Shown here in pieces: positions 63,790 to 64,000 of a stretch of DNA of 64,000 nt. Position numbers and translations under genes: made by a program. The stretch is taken from NCBI GenBank assembly GCA_037975125.1, contig JAJQOW010000014.1, positions 2,877,286 to 2,941,285 on the forward strand, written 5' to 3'. This DNA comes from Latrodectus hesperus. Taxonomy: Eukaryota > Arthropoda > Arachnida > Araneae > Theridiidae. The notes beneath the pieces were generated by a model. That model saw only the letters and a list, made by a program, of their open reading frames with translations, was not told where the DNA came from and ran no database searches. The number at the start of each line of letters is the position of its first letter. Positions within the stretch are counted from its first letter, which is position 1.

Positions 63790-64000
63790 TGTATCTTCTT
63801 CTTCTTCTTGAGTTGGGTTTGTATGTCATTGAGCACCTCTGCTTTTATCAGCATTTTGTACTGTTAACTCCAAACCCAATGTTTCTTAGTTCCATTTGCT
63901 CGGATCACCCACTTTATTAATAAAGTCTGATAACCCTTTAATGGAATCTAGGTGTAACTCTCTAGTATGGATGATGCCTAAAGAGGTTAATCTAGGGAGG
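63790..64000. repeat. Unidentified GC-richer segment, possible MITE or SINE end
   Basis: It begins with a CTT run, then GAGTTGGGTTTG, followed about 60 bp later by CAAACCCAATG; TTGGGTTTG and CAAACCCAA are a 9-bp inverted pair. Composition differs sharply from the flanking intron. It is cut by the window edge. Confidence 0.35.

Overview
The window is AT-rich animal DNA with split genes. An arthropod, plausibly a spider, is the best guess: the mix of Ty3/gypsy, Tc1/mariner, hAT and P-element remnants and their protein wording look familiar from spider genomes. That is recall, not a search result. Two host genes are visible and the rest is mostly transposable-element debris.

Host gene 1 (942-26780, minus strand) is DBT, the lipoamide acyltransferase (E2) of the branched-chain 2-oxo acid dehydrogenase complex. 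Ten coding exons with GT/AG borders and consistent phase give 440 codons: presequence, lipoyl domain, E1/E3-binding domain and most of the catalytic domain. The last exon(s), with the HxxxDG active site, lie beyond position 1. Its introns hold a LINE RNase H scrap, a Tc1-like element with intact TIRs and a dead transposase (5094-6630), a 38-bp near-perfect hairpin (7196-7278), two copies of a dispersed repeat, and a full-length Ty3/gypsy element (13599-19923) whose two 606-bp LTRs read as identical.

The intergenic part (26781 to about 53680) is layered TE debris. It holds an old hAT copy (28450-30468), a second, broken Ty3/gypsy element with about 2.5% LTR divergence (30829-36242), and a P-element-like transposase fossil split by a 2667-bp hAT element with a perfect 8-bp target duplication (38926-41592). 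Further on are hairpin clusters, mariner and integrase scraps, three copies of a CCAAGATAGG-type repeat, two inverted copies of a long-TIR MITE, and a diverged 400-bp duplication.

Host gene 2 (56022-62812 and beyond, plus strand) encodes a long, low-complexity, probably nuclear protein that I do not recognise. It has a PIP-box-like N-terminus, an SV40-type basic NLS and eleven 13-residue DDQDEK repeats. Three downstream exons join in phase, and the gene runs off the right edge. An antisense LINE fragment sits in its last visible intron.

I see no CRISPR array, operon, rRNA or tRNA gene, and no clear new multi-gene system. The most interesting items are the compact -1 frameshift signal of the young gypsy element, the datable nested insertion, the hairpins, and the repeat-bearing nuclear protein.
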